Of a DNA stretch of 64,000 nt, positions 37,086 to 47,700 are shown one piece after another. Below the pieces are notes generated by a model. It was not told where the DNA came from and did not search any database. It saw only the letters and a list, made by a program, of their open reading frames with translations. Position 1 is the first letter of the stretch. Every line of letters begins with the position of its first letter. Location of the stretch: positions 383,973 to 447,972 of the forward strand of contig CAVYEW010000001.1 of the NCBI GenBank assembly GCA_963767645.1, given 5' to 3'. The position numbers and the translations under genes were made by a program. The stretch comes from DATFDN01 sp963767645. Its GTDB lineage: Bacteria; Pseudomonadota; Alphaproteobacteria; Acetobacterales; Acetobacteraceae.

Positions 37086-38081
37086 CTACCGCATCCGCTG
37101 GAACTGGGTCTGCGTCTGCCTCGCCTCGGGCTCCTCGCCGAAGAACGCATAGGACAGGTGGCGGCCGACCGCGATCAGGCGGAGCTGGATCAGGTCGAGG
37201 AACTCGTGCAGCCCCTGCTTCAGGATCTCGGTGATGGTGAGCGCGCCAAGCAGGGCGCGCAGACCGTCCAGCACCTCGGCCGCCTGGTTGCCGCCGCGAA
37301 GCCCGTAGCGCGCCTTCAGCTCGGTCAGCAGCATCTCGGTCTGCCTTATGCCGAGATAGACCGAGCGCGGGAAGCGGCGGTTCAGCAGCAGGAACCCGGC
37401 GACCTGCGCCGGGGTGATGCCGCCCGCGTGAATCCGGCAATAGGCCTGGTATCCGGAGGCGGAGCGCAGCAGGGCGTTCCACTGGCTGACATCGATCGGC
37501 GAGCCGACATCCTCCGGCCGCGGCAGCAGCAGGTGGTACTTCATGTCGAGCAGGCGGGTGGTCTGGTCGGCGCGCTCGATATACCGGCCCATCTGGTAGA
37601 AGTACCAGGCTTGGTCACGATACAGGGTGCCCTCCATGATGCCCGTATGGGCCTGACAGGCTTCCTTCACAAAGTTGAAGAAATGGTTGCGCCGTCCCGG
37701 TGCAAGCTCGTCCGGGTCGAGCGCGTTGAGCCGGTTGTGGAAGACGTTGAGCTGTATCCATGTCTCCTTGGAGATCAGCGGGCGCAAGGTGCGCGCGTTC
37801 TCCCGCGCCGAGCGTATGGCGCTGACGATCGAGCTGGGGTTGGCGGCGTCGAGCACGTAGAAATGCAGCACGCTTTCCGCGTCGGCTTCTTTGTGCAGGG
37901 CGGAGAAGGCCTCCTGTTCGGCGAAAAGCTGGACGATGGAGCGCCAGTTCTGGTTGCCGCGGCTGTCGCGCGAGAACGTCTCGTTCACGTCGAGGATGCG
38001 CGCCAGGTTCTCCGCCCGCTCGATATAGCGCGCCAGCCAGAAGATGCACTCCGCGTAGCGGGCGAGGAGCGTGTCACTCAA
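37086..38081 (-). CDS. Alpha-E domain protein (cluster gene 2)
   Basis: All-helical protein of the alpha-E (DUF403) family, 331 residues, starting MSDTLLARYAECIFWLARYI and containing RAENLARILDVNETF, FYQMGRYIERADQTTRLLD and SYAFFGEEPEA near the end. Family members accompany circularly permuted ATP-grasp proteins and transglutaminases; the role is unknown. Its start overlaps the end of the ATP-grasp gene by eight bases. Confidence 0.9.
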   Translation of the reverse strand: MSDTLLARYAECIFWLARYIERAENLARILDVNETFSRDSRGNQNWRSIVQLFAEQEAFSALHKEADAESVLHFYVLDAANPSSIVSAIRSARENARTLRPLISKETWIQLNVFHNRLNALDPDELAPGRRNHFFNFVKEACQAHTGIMEGTLYRDQAWYFYQMGRYIERADQTTRLLDMKYHLLLPRPEDVGSPIDVSQWNALLRSASGYQAYCRIHAGGITPAQVAGFLLLNRRFPRSVYLGIRQTEMLLTELKARYGLRGGNQAAEVLDGLRALLGALTITEILKQGLHEFLDLIQLRLIAVGRHLSYAFFGEEPEARQTQTQFQRMR

Positions 38082-39499
38082 GGACCCAGGTATCCTTCGA
38101 TCCGCCGCCCTGCGAGGAATTGACGATCATCGAGTCCCGCCGCAGCGCCACGCGGGTCAGCCCTCCGGGCAGCACCCAGGTCTTCGCCCCGGTGATCGCG
38201 AACGGCCGCAGATCGACATGCCGCGGCTCCACCGCGCCCTCCACCAGGGTCGGCGCCACCGAGAGCCGGATGCAGGGCTGGCTGACGTAGTTGGCAGGGA
38301 TCGGCGAGCAGCCTGGCGCGGCACTCCTCCAGCTCCGCCTGGCTGGCATGCGGGCCGATGGTGATGCCGTAGCCGCCCGCCTCGCCGACCGGCTTGACCA
38401 CCAGCCGGTCCAGGTTGTCGAGCGTGTAGCGCAGCGCGTCGGGCTCGCGGCAGATATGCGTCTCCACGTTCGGCAGCACCGGGTCCTCGTTCAGGTAATA
38501 GCGGATGATGCGCGGCATGTAGGCGTACACCGCCTTGTCGTCGGCGACCCCGGTGCCGACTGCATTCGCAAGCGTCACCCTGCCCGCGCAATAGGCACGC
38601 ATCAGGCCGGGAACGCCGAGCAGACTGTCCTTGTGGAAGGCCTCGGGATCGAGGAAGTCGTCGTTGATCCGGCGGTAGATCACGTCCACCGGCGCGAGCC
38701 CGCCGGTGGTGCGCATCCAGACGCGATCGTCCTGCACCACCAGGTCGCGGCCCTCGACCAGCGGCACGCCCATCTCGCGCGCCAGGAACACGTGCTCGAA
38801 GAAGGCGGAGTTGAAGGTGCCGGGGGAGAGCAGCACCACGGCCGGCGCCTCGACGCCGGGCGGCGCCACCTCGCGCAGCGCGGCGGCGAGCTGCAGGCCG
38901 TAATTCTCCACCGGGCGCAGCTTCAGCGCGTCGAGCAGGTCGGGGAAGGCGCGCTGCATCAGCTGGCGGTTCTCGATGACGTAGCCGACCCCGGAGGGGG
39001 TCCTTGCGTTGTCCTCCAGCACCAGGAAGGTGCCGTGCTCGTCGCGCACCAGGTCGGTGCCGGTGACATGGGCATAGGTCCGGTGCGGCAGGTCCACGCC
39101 CTGCATCAGCGGGCAGAAATGCGGGTTGCCCAGCACCAGCTCGCGCGGCAGCACGCCGTCCTTGAGGATGAGCTGGCGGTGGTAGAGGTCGTCGAGCAGC
39201 ATGTTGATGGCGGTGATCCGCTGGATCACCCCGCGTTCGACATGCGCCCATTCCTCGGCCTGGACGACGCGGGGGATGACGTCGAAGGGCAGGATGCGGT
39301 CGATCGCGTCCTTCTCGGAATAGACGGTGAAGGTGATGCCGAGATCGTACAGCTCGGCCTCCGCCGCCGCGGCGCGATGCTGCAGTTCCTGCACGGACAG
39401 CGCGGCGAGGCGCTCGCGCACCTGCTGGTTGGCCGGGTTGCGCAGCATCTCGCAGTAGAACGCGGCGGGATCGTAGCCGGTCAGGACCGATGCGCCCAT
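38074..39499 (-). CDS. Circularly permuted ATP-grasp protein (cluster gene 1), frameshifted at about 38296
   Basis: Predicted ATP-dependent carboxylate-amine ligase of the DUF404/DUF407 type. From ATG 39499 (AAGGAGGGCAC upstream): MGASVLTGYDPAAFYCEM, LPFDVIPRVVQAEEW, VLEDNARTPSGVGYVIENR and VVKPVGEAGGYGITIG. After CRARLLADP one extra base (38296) must be skipped to read ANYVSQPCIRLSVAPTLVEG, DLRPFAITGAKTWVLPGGLT and the normal end SSQGGGSKDTWVLE at 38074. Skipped, the length is 475 codons, as usual for the family. As written the last ~75 residues are scrambled. Confidence 0.87.
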
Positions 39500-39948
39500 G
39501 TGCCCTCCTTTTTCTGGCAAGGTCCGGCGTAACGCCCAGCAAGGCGCGTGCCAAGGTGCGGTCCGGGCATGCACAGGTCCCGCTGATGGCCAGGGGAGGG
39601 CCAGCCCTTGCGGACTGGCCCCGCCCCTTACCGCCGACGTATGATGACCTTGACCTTGAGGGCACGATCACCACGATCGGCAGCAGGAGCCATCCATGCG
39701 TCACCATGGGTGTTCTCCTCTAGCGGCGGTCCGAGACCATCCTCGGCCGCCGCTGCCGTTTTTAGCCGTTCAGGCGAGCGAATCCTTATGCGTAATCCCT
39801 GTCGGGCATGGCCTTCGGCCCCCGGGCTCGGCGGAACCGTGGGGGCGGGGACGGGTTCTAGGACCACGCCCGACCCATGCCGCCGGTCCTTGTGCGCGTG
39901 CGGAGCGATGTCAGGCCTTCCATCGACAGCGGATCAGGAGACTGCACC
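39500..39948. promoter_or_regulatory. Divergent region with hairpin/T-run and a possible leader mini-ORF
   Basis: On the + strand a hairpin (39722-39729 with 39747-39754, extended by CCGAG/CTCGG) is followed by TTTTT at 39759-39763, a terminator-like structure upstream of katE. On the minus strand AGAGGAGAAC at 39713-39722 precedes ATG 39707, which opens MVTHGWLLLPIVVIVPSRS, an unusual run of Leu/Ile/Val codons resembling attenuator leader peptides, although the frame does not stop soon. No other gene is supported. GGAG before 39949 is the katE ribosome binding site. Confidence 0.4.
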
Positions 39949-42081
<2,133 letters not shown>

Positions 42082-42104
42082 CCAGAGTCGAATTGTCAGC
42101 GTGG

Positions 42105-42145
42105 CACGGTTCACCTCTCCCGCTGCTCGCGGGAGAGGTCGCGGA
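42105..42145. terminator. GC-rich hairpin between katE and the exporter operon
   Basis: CCTCTCCCGCTGCTCGCGGGAGAGGTCG folds into a strong stem (CTCTCCCGC with GCGGGAGAG). It lies between two convergent genes and could end transcription from both sides, though no T-run follows. The same stem is repeated elsewhere in the window. Confidence 0.45.
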
Positions 42146-42151
42146 GGCGGA

Positions 42152-44284
42152 TTACTCCGCGGCTTGGCGGGGCAGGACCAGGCGGCCGCGGTCGAGGGCG
42201 ATGGTGCGGTCGGAGGCGCGGATCGTGTCCGGGCGGTGGGCGATGACGATCCGCGTCATGCAGGCGGCCCGCAGCGCGTCGTTGACCGCCCTCTCGCGAT
42301 CGACGTCGAGATGGCTGGTCGCCTCGTCGAGGAGTAGGAGGCTCGGGGTGCGGTAGAGGGCGCGGGCGATCAGCACGCGCTGCTTCTGCCCGCCCGACAA
42401 GGCCGCGCCCATGTCGCCGATGAGCGTGCCGTAGCCCATCGGCATGGCGCGGATGTCGTCATGCACGGCGGCCATGCGCGCGCAGGCCTCCACATGGCGC
42501 TGATCCGGACGGCCGGAGAAGAAGCTGATATTGTCGGCGATGCTGCCGGCGAAGAGTTGGTCGTCCTGCATCACCACGCCGATCATGGCGCGATAGCGGT
42601 CGAGGCCGAGATGGGCGAGCGGCTCGCCGTCGACGCGGATCTCGCCAGTCGTCGGCTGGAGCAGCCCGGCCAGCAGCTTGAGCAAGGTCGTCTTGCCGCA
42701 CCCCGAGCCGCCGACGATCGCGACCGACTCGCCCGCCTCGATGCGGAAGCTCAGCCCGTCCAGCACCCAGGGGTCGTTGGCGCCGTAGCGGAAGCTGAGG
42801 TCGCGCACCTCGATGGCGGCGGCCCGGCTGCGCTCGCCCTGCCCGTCCCAGCGTGAGAGGGCTGCCCAGCCGCGCGGCTCCGGCTCGGTCAGCGCGATGT
42901 CCGCCAAGCGCTCGGCGTGCAGGCGCAGCATGCGCAGATCCACGAGCCGGTTCACCAGCTCGCTCACCCGCTTGAGGAACTGGTCCTTGTAGGCGATGAA
43001 GGCGATCAGCATCCCCACCGAGAAGGCGCCGTCGAGCACGCTGCGCGCGCCGAGCCAGACGATCAGGATGCCGAGGCCGCCGAGCAGCAGCGCGTTCGCG
43101 GTCTTGAACAACAAATCCAGCTTTTGCGTGGCGATCTGCCGGTTCACCGTCTCCACCAACAGGTTGAGCCACCGCGCCCGGCGGTCCTCGTAGGCGTTGA
43201 ACAGCTTGATGGTCTTGATGCCGCGCAGCGTCTCCAGGAAGTGGCTGTCGCGCCTTGCGCCCCAGATGATCGCCTCCATCGAGGCCTGGCGCAGCGGCGT
43301 GTAGGCGGCGAGCCGCAGCAGCGCATAGAGCAGTCCGCCCGACAGCACCACCGCTGCAAGCACGGGCGCGAAGGCGAGCATGAGCATGAACGTGACGCAG
43401 CACATCACGCCGTCGAGCACCGCCACGACCATCTCGGTGGTGACGGCCTGCAGGATCGTCTCCTGTGACCCGAACCGGGCCATGACGTCGCCCATGTAGC
43501 GCGTCTCGAAGTAGCTGGCCGGCAGGTTGAGCAGGTGGGAAAAGAGGTTCGCCCGCGCCTGTACCTTGATGGAGGCGCCGAGCAGGATCAGCATCCAGCC
43601 GCGCATGGCCGAGACCGCGGTCTGCAGCAAAAGCAGCAGCGCGAAGCCGAGGGCCAGCGTGAGCAGGAGGTCGCGGTCGGCCGAGACCAGGGCGTGATCC
43701 AGCACCCAGACCAGGAACAGCGGGCTCGCCATCGCGAACACCTCCATCGCCAGTGCCAGGCACAGCAACTGGACGAGGGAGCGCTTGAGGCCGACCACGC
43801 GCCCGAGGAGCTGGCTCATGCGAACGCGCGGCGCCGCCGCCGCGGCCTGGAAGGCCGTGCTGGGCACCAGCTCGAGGGCCACGCCGGTGAAGTGCCTGGA
43901 GAGCTGGGCAGCGGAGAGGTGGCGGACGCCGACTGCGGGGTCGTGGATGACGGCGCCGCCCCGGCCGACGCTCTTCAGCACCACGAAATGGCTCATGTCC
44001 CAGTGCAGGATGCATGGCGTGCGCAGCATCGCCATCTCGTCGAGCTCGAGGCGCAGCGGGCGCGAGACCAGTCCGATCCGGTCGGCGATGGAGACCAGGT
44101 CCTTGAGCGTGGCGCCCTTGAGCGACAAGCCGAAGCGGCGGCGCAGATCCGCCGGGTCGGCCTCGCGCCCGAGATAGCCTGCGACCATAGCGAGGCAGGC
44201 GAGCCCGCACTCGGCCGCCTCGGTCTGCAGCACCATCGGCAGGCGCCGACGCCAGCCAAGGTCGAGGCCTTCCGGCGCGCTCAT
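42152..44284 (-). CDS. C39 peptidase-containing ABC transporter for a double-glycine peptide (ColV/RaxB-like)
   Basis: Exports and matures a leader-bearing peptide. ATG 44284 overlaps the HlyD stop (ATGA). The N-terminal C39 peptidase has the oxyanion Gln20 and catalytic Cys26 in LQTEAAECGLACLAM, His in HWDMSHFVVL and Asp in HDPAVG. Five to six membrane helices follow (about 150-420), then the ATPase: IVGGSGCGKTTLLKLL (Walker A), LSGGQKQRVLIARAL (signature) and LLLLDEATSHLD (Walker B). The 710-residue length is normal. The catalytic triad is complete, so leader cleavage should work. It is the last gene of the operon that begins with the precursor peptide at 46750-46920. Confidence 0.93.
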   Translation of the reverse strand: MSAPEGLDLGWRRRLPMVLQTEAAECGLACLAMVAGYLGREADPADLRRRFGLSLKGATLKDLVSIADRIGLVSRPLRLELDEMAMLRTPCILHWDMSHFVVLKSVGRGGAVIHDPAVGVRHLSAAQLSRHFTGVALELVPSTAFQAAAAAPRVRMSQLLGRVVGLKRSLVQLLCLALAMEVFAMASPLFLVWVLDHALVSADRDLLLTLALGFALLLLLQTAVSAMRGWMLILLGASIKVQARANLFSHLLNLPASYFETRYMGDVMARFGSQETILQAVTTEMVVAVLDGVMCCVTFMLMLAFAPVLAAVVLSGGLLYALLRLAAYTPLRQASMEAIIWGARRDSHFLETLRGIKTIKLFNAYEDRRARWLNLLVETVNRQIATQKLDLLFKTANALLLGGLGILIVWLGARSVLDGAFSVGMLIAFIAYKDQFLKRVSELVNRLVDLRMLRLHAERLADIALTEPEPRGWAALSRWDGQGERSRAAAIEVRDLSFRYGANDPWVLDGLSFRIEAGESVAIVGGSGCGKTTLLKLLAGLLQPTTGEIRVDGEPLAHLGLDRYRAMIGVVMQDDQLFAGSIADNISFFSGRPDQRHVEACARMAAVHDDIRAMPMGYGTLIGDMGAALSGGQKQRVLIARALYRTPSLLLLDEATSHLDVDRERAVNDALRAACMTRIVIAHRPDTIRASDRTIALDRGRLVLPRQAAE

Positions 44285-45624
44285 CGCTGCCACCGTCCGG
44301 TGAGCGTGTAGAGCGGGTCGAACACCCAGTCGATTAGCCGGCGCTTCTCGATCTGCACGTCTGCCTGGAGCTGCATCCCTGGCTGCAAGGCCACGGGCTT
44401 GCCGTAGGCGGTGACGTCCTGGCGTTCGAGCACGACCGTGACGCGATAGATCGGTGCATGGGCATCGTACAGGGTGGTGAGGCCGGTGAGCTGCTGGGGC
44501 AGCTCCGCCGGGCTGACCGCGGCGCGCGAGACGCTGGCGACAACGCCCTTGTAGCTGCCGAACTTCTGGTAGGGGAACGCTTCGTAGCGGAGCAGCACGT
44601 GCTGGCCCGGCGCGACGAACCCAATGGCCCGGCTTGGGGCAAAGAGCTGCGCCCGCAGTCTGGAGCCGGCCGGAATGATATCGAGCAACGGCACGCTGGT
44701 GTTGACGCTGCTGCCCAGCTCGGCCTGCACGGCGCTGACCGTGCCGTTCTGCGGCGCGGCGAGCACGATTTGGCGGCGCGCCTCGCTCTCCGCGATCTCC
44801 TGCTCCAGCTCGGCGATGGTGCGGTCGGTCTCGGCCAGCTCCGCCCGGTTCTTCAGCGGCAGGTCGGCGAGATCGGTGGACAGGCTCACGCGCTCCTGCT
44901 CGAGCGCGGCCCTCTGCCGCTCCAGCGACTGCTTCTCCGAGGCGAGCTGCAGCATGGTGTCCTGCGCCTGGTCCAAGGTCTGCACGGAGACCAGCCGGCT
45001 GGCGTAGAGCTGCTGCTGGCGCCCGACGCCCATGCCGGCGAGCACGATGCGGGAGCGCAGCAGCAGCGCCTCCTGGCTGAGATGCTCCTCGGCGTCCTTC
45101 ACCGCGCCGAGCCGCTTGGTGATGCTTTCGGCCTGGCGGGCCTGCAATTGCACCTGCCCGCGCCGCACGGAGAGCAGGCTGTCGCGCCGGCTCTGCAGGC
45201 GATGCACGACCGCTTCGCGCGTGTCGCCGAGCGCCACGGTCTGCAGCTCGGTCGAGAGCTCCATCAGGGGAGCGCCGCGCGTCACCCTGCGACCCTCCCG
45301 GACGTACAGGCGCACCAGCACGCCCGGTTGCGGCGCGAAGACGCGCACCAGGCCCGGCTCGGAGACGAGCATTCCGGCGATGCGCACGGTGCGCGTGTAG
45401 CTGGTGGTGAGCAGGAGCCCGATTAGGCCCACGACGGCCAGCGCGAAGGTCGCCATGGCGCTATGCGAGGCGCGCGGGGCGAGGAGCACCGTGCCGAGCC
45501 ACATCGTCTGCTGCTCGGCGACGGCCTCGGCCCGGAACAGCTCCTTGCCGCCGCTGGCGAGAGGAGCGCTGTTCCATTCGGCATCAGGCCGCGTCCGCGT
45601 CCGCGTCGGCACCGTGCCAGTCAT
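44281..45624 (-). CDS. HlyD/CvaA-type secretion adaptor
   Basis: Periplasmic adaptor linking the ABC exporter to an outer-membrane channel. The 447-residue product has a cytoplasmic N-terminus, one membrane segment (ATFALAVVGLIGLLLTTSY), a first half-lipoyl region (FAPQPGVLVRLYVREGRRV), a long coiled-coil hairpin (about 140-300, LASEKQSLERQRAALEQERV) and a second lipoyl/beta-barrel part (LAAPQNGTVSAVQAELGSSV). The outer-membrane TolC partner is not in the window. It lies three bases downstream of the 318-residue gene and overlaps the transporter start. Confidence 0.9.
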   Translation of the reverse strand: MTGTVPTRTRTRPDAEWNSAPLASGGKELFRAEAVAEQQTMWLGTVLLAPRASHSAMATFALAVVGLIGLLLTTSYTRTVRIAGMLVSEPGLVRVFAPQPGVLVRLYVREGRRVTRGAPLMELSTELQTVALGDTREAVVHRLQSRRDSLLSVRRGQVQLQARQAESITKRLGAVKDAEEHLSQEALLLRSRIVLAGMGVGRQQQLYASRLVSVQTLDQAQDTMLQLASEKQSLERQRAALEQERVSLSTDLADLPLKNRAELAETDRTIAELEQEIAESEARRQIVLAAPQNGTVSAVQAELGSSVNTSVPLLDIIPAGSRLRAQLFAPSRAIGFVAPGQHVLLRYEAFPYQKFGSYKGVVASVSRAAVSPAELPQQLTGLTTLYDAHAPIYRVTVVLERQDVTAYGKPVALQPGMQLQADVQIEKRRLIDWVFDPLYTLTGRWQR

Positions 45625-45627
45625 GTC

Positions 45628-46575
45628 CTACTCCGTGACCTGGAACTCGCGAACCTCGAAGCTTACCTCCACCACCCGCCTGGTCTGCCGGACTGGCAGA
45701 AGCTTGCGTATCCGCGGGTCGAAGAAGTCTTTCAGCAGCGGCGGCCTCGCCGTCTTGAAGTAGAACGCGGGCGCCTCTGCGACCTGCCGCGGCGCGGCGA
45801 TGTTCAGCTCATCGCGCCGCGTCACGTCCTGGACGACGCAGGGCGCGTAGGCGACGCCCAGCGCGCGCAGCGCGCAGGCGCGGTGGTAGCCATCGGCCAG
45901 AAGCAAGCGGCCATCGGCGCGCACAACGTTGAGGAGGTTCGACCCGAACCCGATCGCCAGCCCCAGCACGCCGCCGATGGGTCCGAAGCTGACATGACCG
46001 CTGATTTGGTCGGGCGTGAGCAGCGTCGGACCCTGGAAGCGCAGGTCCATCGACTTTGAGGTGAAGCGGTAATGCCGCGCGCCGGCCTGGCTGACCTGCA
46101 CGTGCGTGGCCCGGTCGCCGGTCGGCAGGCAGAACCGGAACAGGTCCTCTGCCTGCGGTGCGGAGCCGAGCCGCGTCTGCAGGGTGCCGACGAAGTCGTG
46201 GCTGACGCGCGTCTGATAGATGACCAGCCGATCCAGCTCGACCATGGCGAAGCTGGTGGGCAGGGTGTCGAACGCGCGACGGAACCGGGGATCGGACGCC
46301 ATCCGCTCGGCGAGCGGGGCGAGCGCCGGATCGAGGTCGCGGTATCCGGCGCCGTCGGCGACGCCGGCTTCGCTCTGCTCCAGCTCGTAGTAGTAGTCGT
46401 TGGCCTGGCGCCATTCGTCGCACAGCGCCCTCGGGTCGGCGTGCTCGCCGCCGACGGCCATGTCGCGCACGAAGTCAAGATACTCCCGCAGCGGCGGCTG
46501 ACCCAGCAGCAGCAGCTCCTCGTGCGTCTTGCTGCCGCGCCCGGCGGCGCCTCGTGTCGATGGTTGCATATGCAT
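45628..46575 (-). CDS. Operon protein of unknown function with ParB-like motif
   Basis: About 315 residues from ATG 46575 (a GTG at 46584 and ATG 46569 are alternatives; none has a strong Shine-Dalgarno). No signal peptide or membrane helix. Regions that look conserved are QPPLREYLDFVRDM, SFAMVELDRLVIYQTRVSHD, EDLFRFCLPTGDRATHV, SFGPIGGVLGLAIGFGSNLL and LLLADGYHRACALRALGV. The last resembles the ParB/sulfiredoxin-fold motif. The C-terminus (RPPLLKDFFDP) also looks structured. Lying between the precursor peptide and the exporter genes, it may modify, chaperone or give immunity to the peptide. The function is not known to me. Confidence 0.75.
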   Translation of the reverse strand: MHMQPSTRGAAGRGSKTHEELLLLGQPPLREYLDFVRDMAVGGEHADPRALCDEWRQANDYYYELEQSEAGVADGAGYRDLDPALAPLAERMASDPRFRRAFDTLPTSFAMVELDRLVIYQTRVSHDFVGTLQTRLGSAPQAEDLFRFCLPTGDRATHVQVSQAGARHYRFTSKSMDLRFQGPTLLTPDQISGHVSFGPIGGVLGLAIGFGSNLLNVVRADGRLLLADGYHRACALRALGVAYAPCVVQDVTRRDELNIAAPRQVAEAPAFYFKTARPPLLKDFFDPRIRKLLPVRQTRRVVEVSFEVREFQVTE

Positions 46576-46717
46576 CAAAGCCACTGTTCATGGCGTGGCG
46601 GCCGGGCGATGGTGGCCCGCGATACGGGCCGCGCGACCGCCCAGGGCCGAAGCCGCAGGAGGCCGGGGCGGGCTGTCGGGGGCTTACCGTGCCCGCCGAA
46701 CCTGGCCGCGCCCCGGC

Positions 46718-46740
46718 TGCGACCGACGTCATCGGTCGCA
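46718..46740 (-). promoter_or_regulatory. Perfect 9-bp intercistronic hairpin after the precursor peptide gene
   Basis: TGCGACCGA (46718-46726) pairs with TCGGTCGCA (46732-46740) around a five-base loop. It starts nine bases after the peptide stop codon and lacks a U-run. In bacteriocin operons such hairpins limit read-through or stabilise the short message, so that much more peptide than exporter is made; that role here is inference. Confidence 0.6.
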
Positions 46741-46749
46741 AGGACGGAA

Positions 46750-46920
46750 TCAGTCCTTGCAGTAGTTGCGGTTGCTATTGTTGCGATTGCTGTAGTTACG
46801 GTTGCTGTTGTTGTAGTTGTGGCCGCTTTCGTTGCGGTTCTTGCCATAGTCCTTCTGGATCTGGCATCCGCCACCGGCGCCGTACACGTGGCCGATCTCG
46901 TCCACCGTTAAATCACGCAT
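46750..46920 (-). CDS. Double-glycine-type precursor peptide, Asn-rich microcin-like (56 residues)
   Basis: ATG 46920 is preceded by AGGAAGGAAACGAAA, a strong ribosome binding site. The leader MRDLTVDEIGHVYGA aligns without gaps with the microcin V leader (Met1, Arg2, Leu4, Thr5, Glu8, Val12 and Gly14 match, with G-A instead of G-G at the cleavage site). Predicted cleavage after Ala15 leaves 41 residues with Cys19 and Cys54, 12 Asn, and three tandem pentapeptides SNRNY, SNRNN, SNRNY (39-53) before the end CKD. The two Cys could form one disulfide closing almost the whole peptide. It heads the operon encoding a C39 exporter. Toxin, signal or surface peptide are all possible. I recognise no homologue of the mature part. 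Confidence 0.85.
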   Translation of the reverse strand: MRDLTVDEIGHVYGAGGGCQIQKDYGKNRNESGHNYNNSNRNYSNRNNSNRNYCKD

Positions 46921-47700
46921 TTTCGTTTCCTTCCTGTCATAGCCGAACCCACGGTGCCAGCGCGCGCAGGTTGCAATCCAAGAGCATTGACCAACCTTTG
47001 CGACAGGATGACCTCTTGTTCGGCAAAGACAGGATGAGCCTTGTGTTTTAAGACTCGCAACTTAAAACGCATCACACTGACGTCATCTTTTCTCCAGGCC
47101 TGTATTTATGCTGTTGAGAACAATGAAAATCGAATGGCGAAGCAAATCTATTGGCCGATACAGGCACTTCTATCGATCTAAGCCAATCGGATGATTTCTT
47201 GACTGTCCTGCGGTCACGCTTCGATCCCCGGTTCCGCGTCCGCACGGACGCGCGGCGCTCGGACAAGTTGGGCGACTGACGCAATCAGCGTACGACGGTG
47301 TCACGTGTCAGCTTGACTCGCGTATCGGGCACGGCGCCCGGGTCGCGCGAACCGGCTGCAAGCACGGCCTGATCGCCGCACCCGCCTCCGGCTGTTTCAG
47401 CCCATCTAATATGTTGTAATCCGCGAAAAAATACGGTATTCATCTCGTAATCGATGTGAGCCGAATGCGCATCGATACACTAAATTGCGACTGTGTACCC
47501 CGGAATGCCCGCCTTTGCCCATATTGAGCCTGTCCGCACCCCGAACCTGGCCGGCGGTGGCATGTGTGACAGGGGGAGAAGGGGTTCCAGGGCCGGTTCC
47601 GCCGTTCGTCCTTCTCGGGGGAGGAATGCGGGCCATCCGCGGCTCCGATCGGCGGATTGCCGATTTCGCCTTGGAGGTTGCGTGGGAATGGAGGATATGA
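46921..47700. promoter_or_regulatory. 780-base non-coding region upstream of the peptide operon
   Basis: Separates the leftward peptide operon from a rightward flavoprotein gene. It has lower GC than average. GACAGGATGA occurs twice (47002-47011 and 47028-47037, 26 bases apart). GTTTTAAG/CTTAAAAC (47045-47052 with 47061-47068) is a perfect 8-bp inverted repeat. These are candidate operator or attenuator elements for the peptide operon. An AT-rich patch at about 47405-47480 may be the promoter region of the flavoprotein gene. No convincing gene is present. Confidence 0.5.

Noticed and set aside
36157..37482. Longer start for the second transglutaminase
   Set aside because: The extra 135 residues are Arg/Pro-rich antisense of the alpha-E gene; homology begins at ATG 37077.
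46575..46874. Thr-rich 99-codon frame overlapping the precursor peptide gene
   Set aside because: It is the shifted reading of the Asn/Arg/Ser repeat codons; the frame with ribosome binding site, leader motif and stop is 46750-46920.
47072..47284. 70-codon minus-strand frame upstream of the peptide operon
   Set aside because: No ribosome binding site, no family character and composition unlike a protein.
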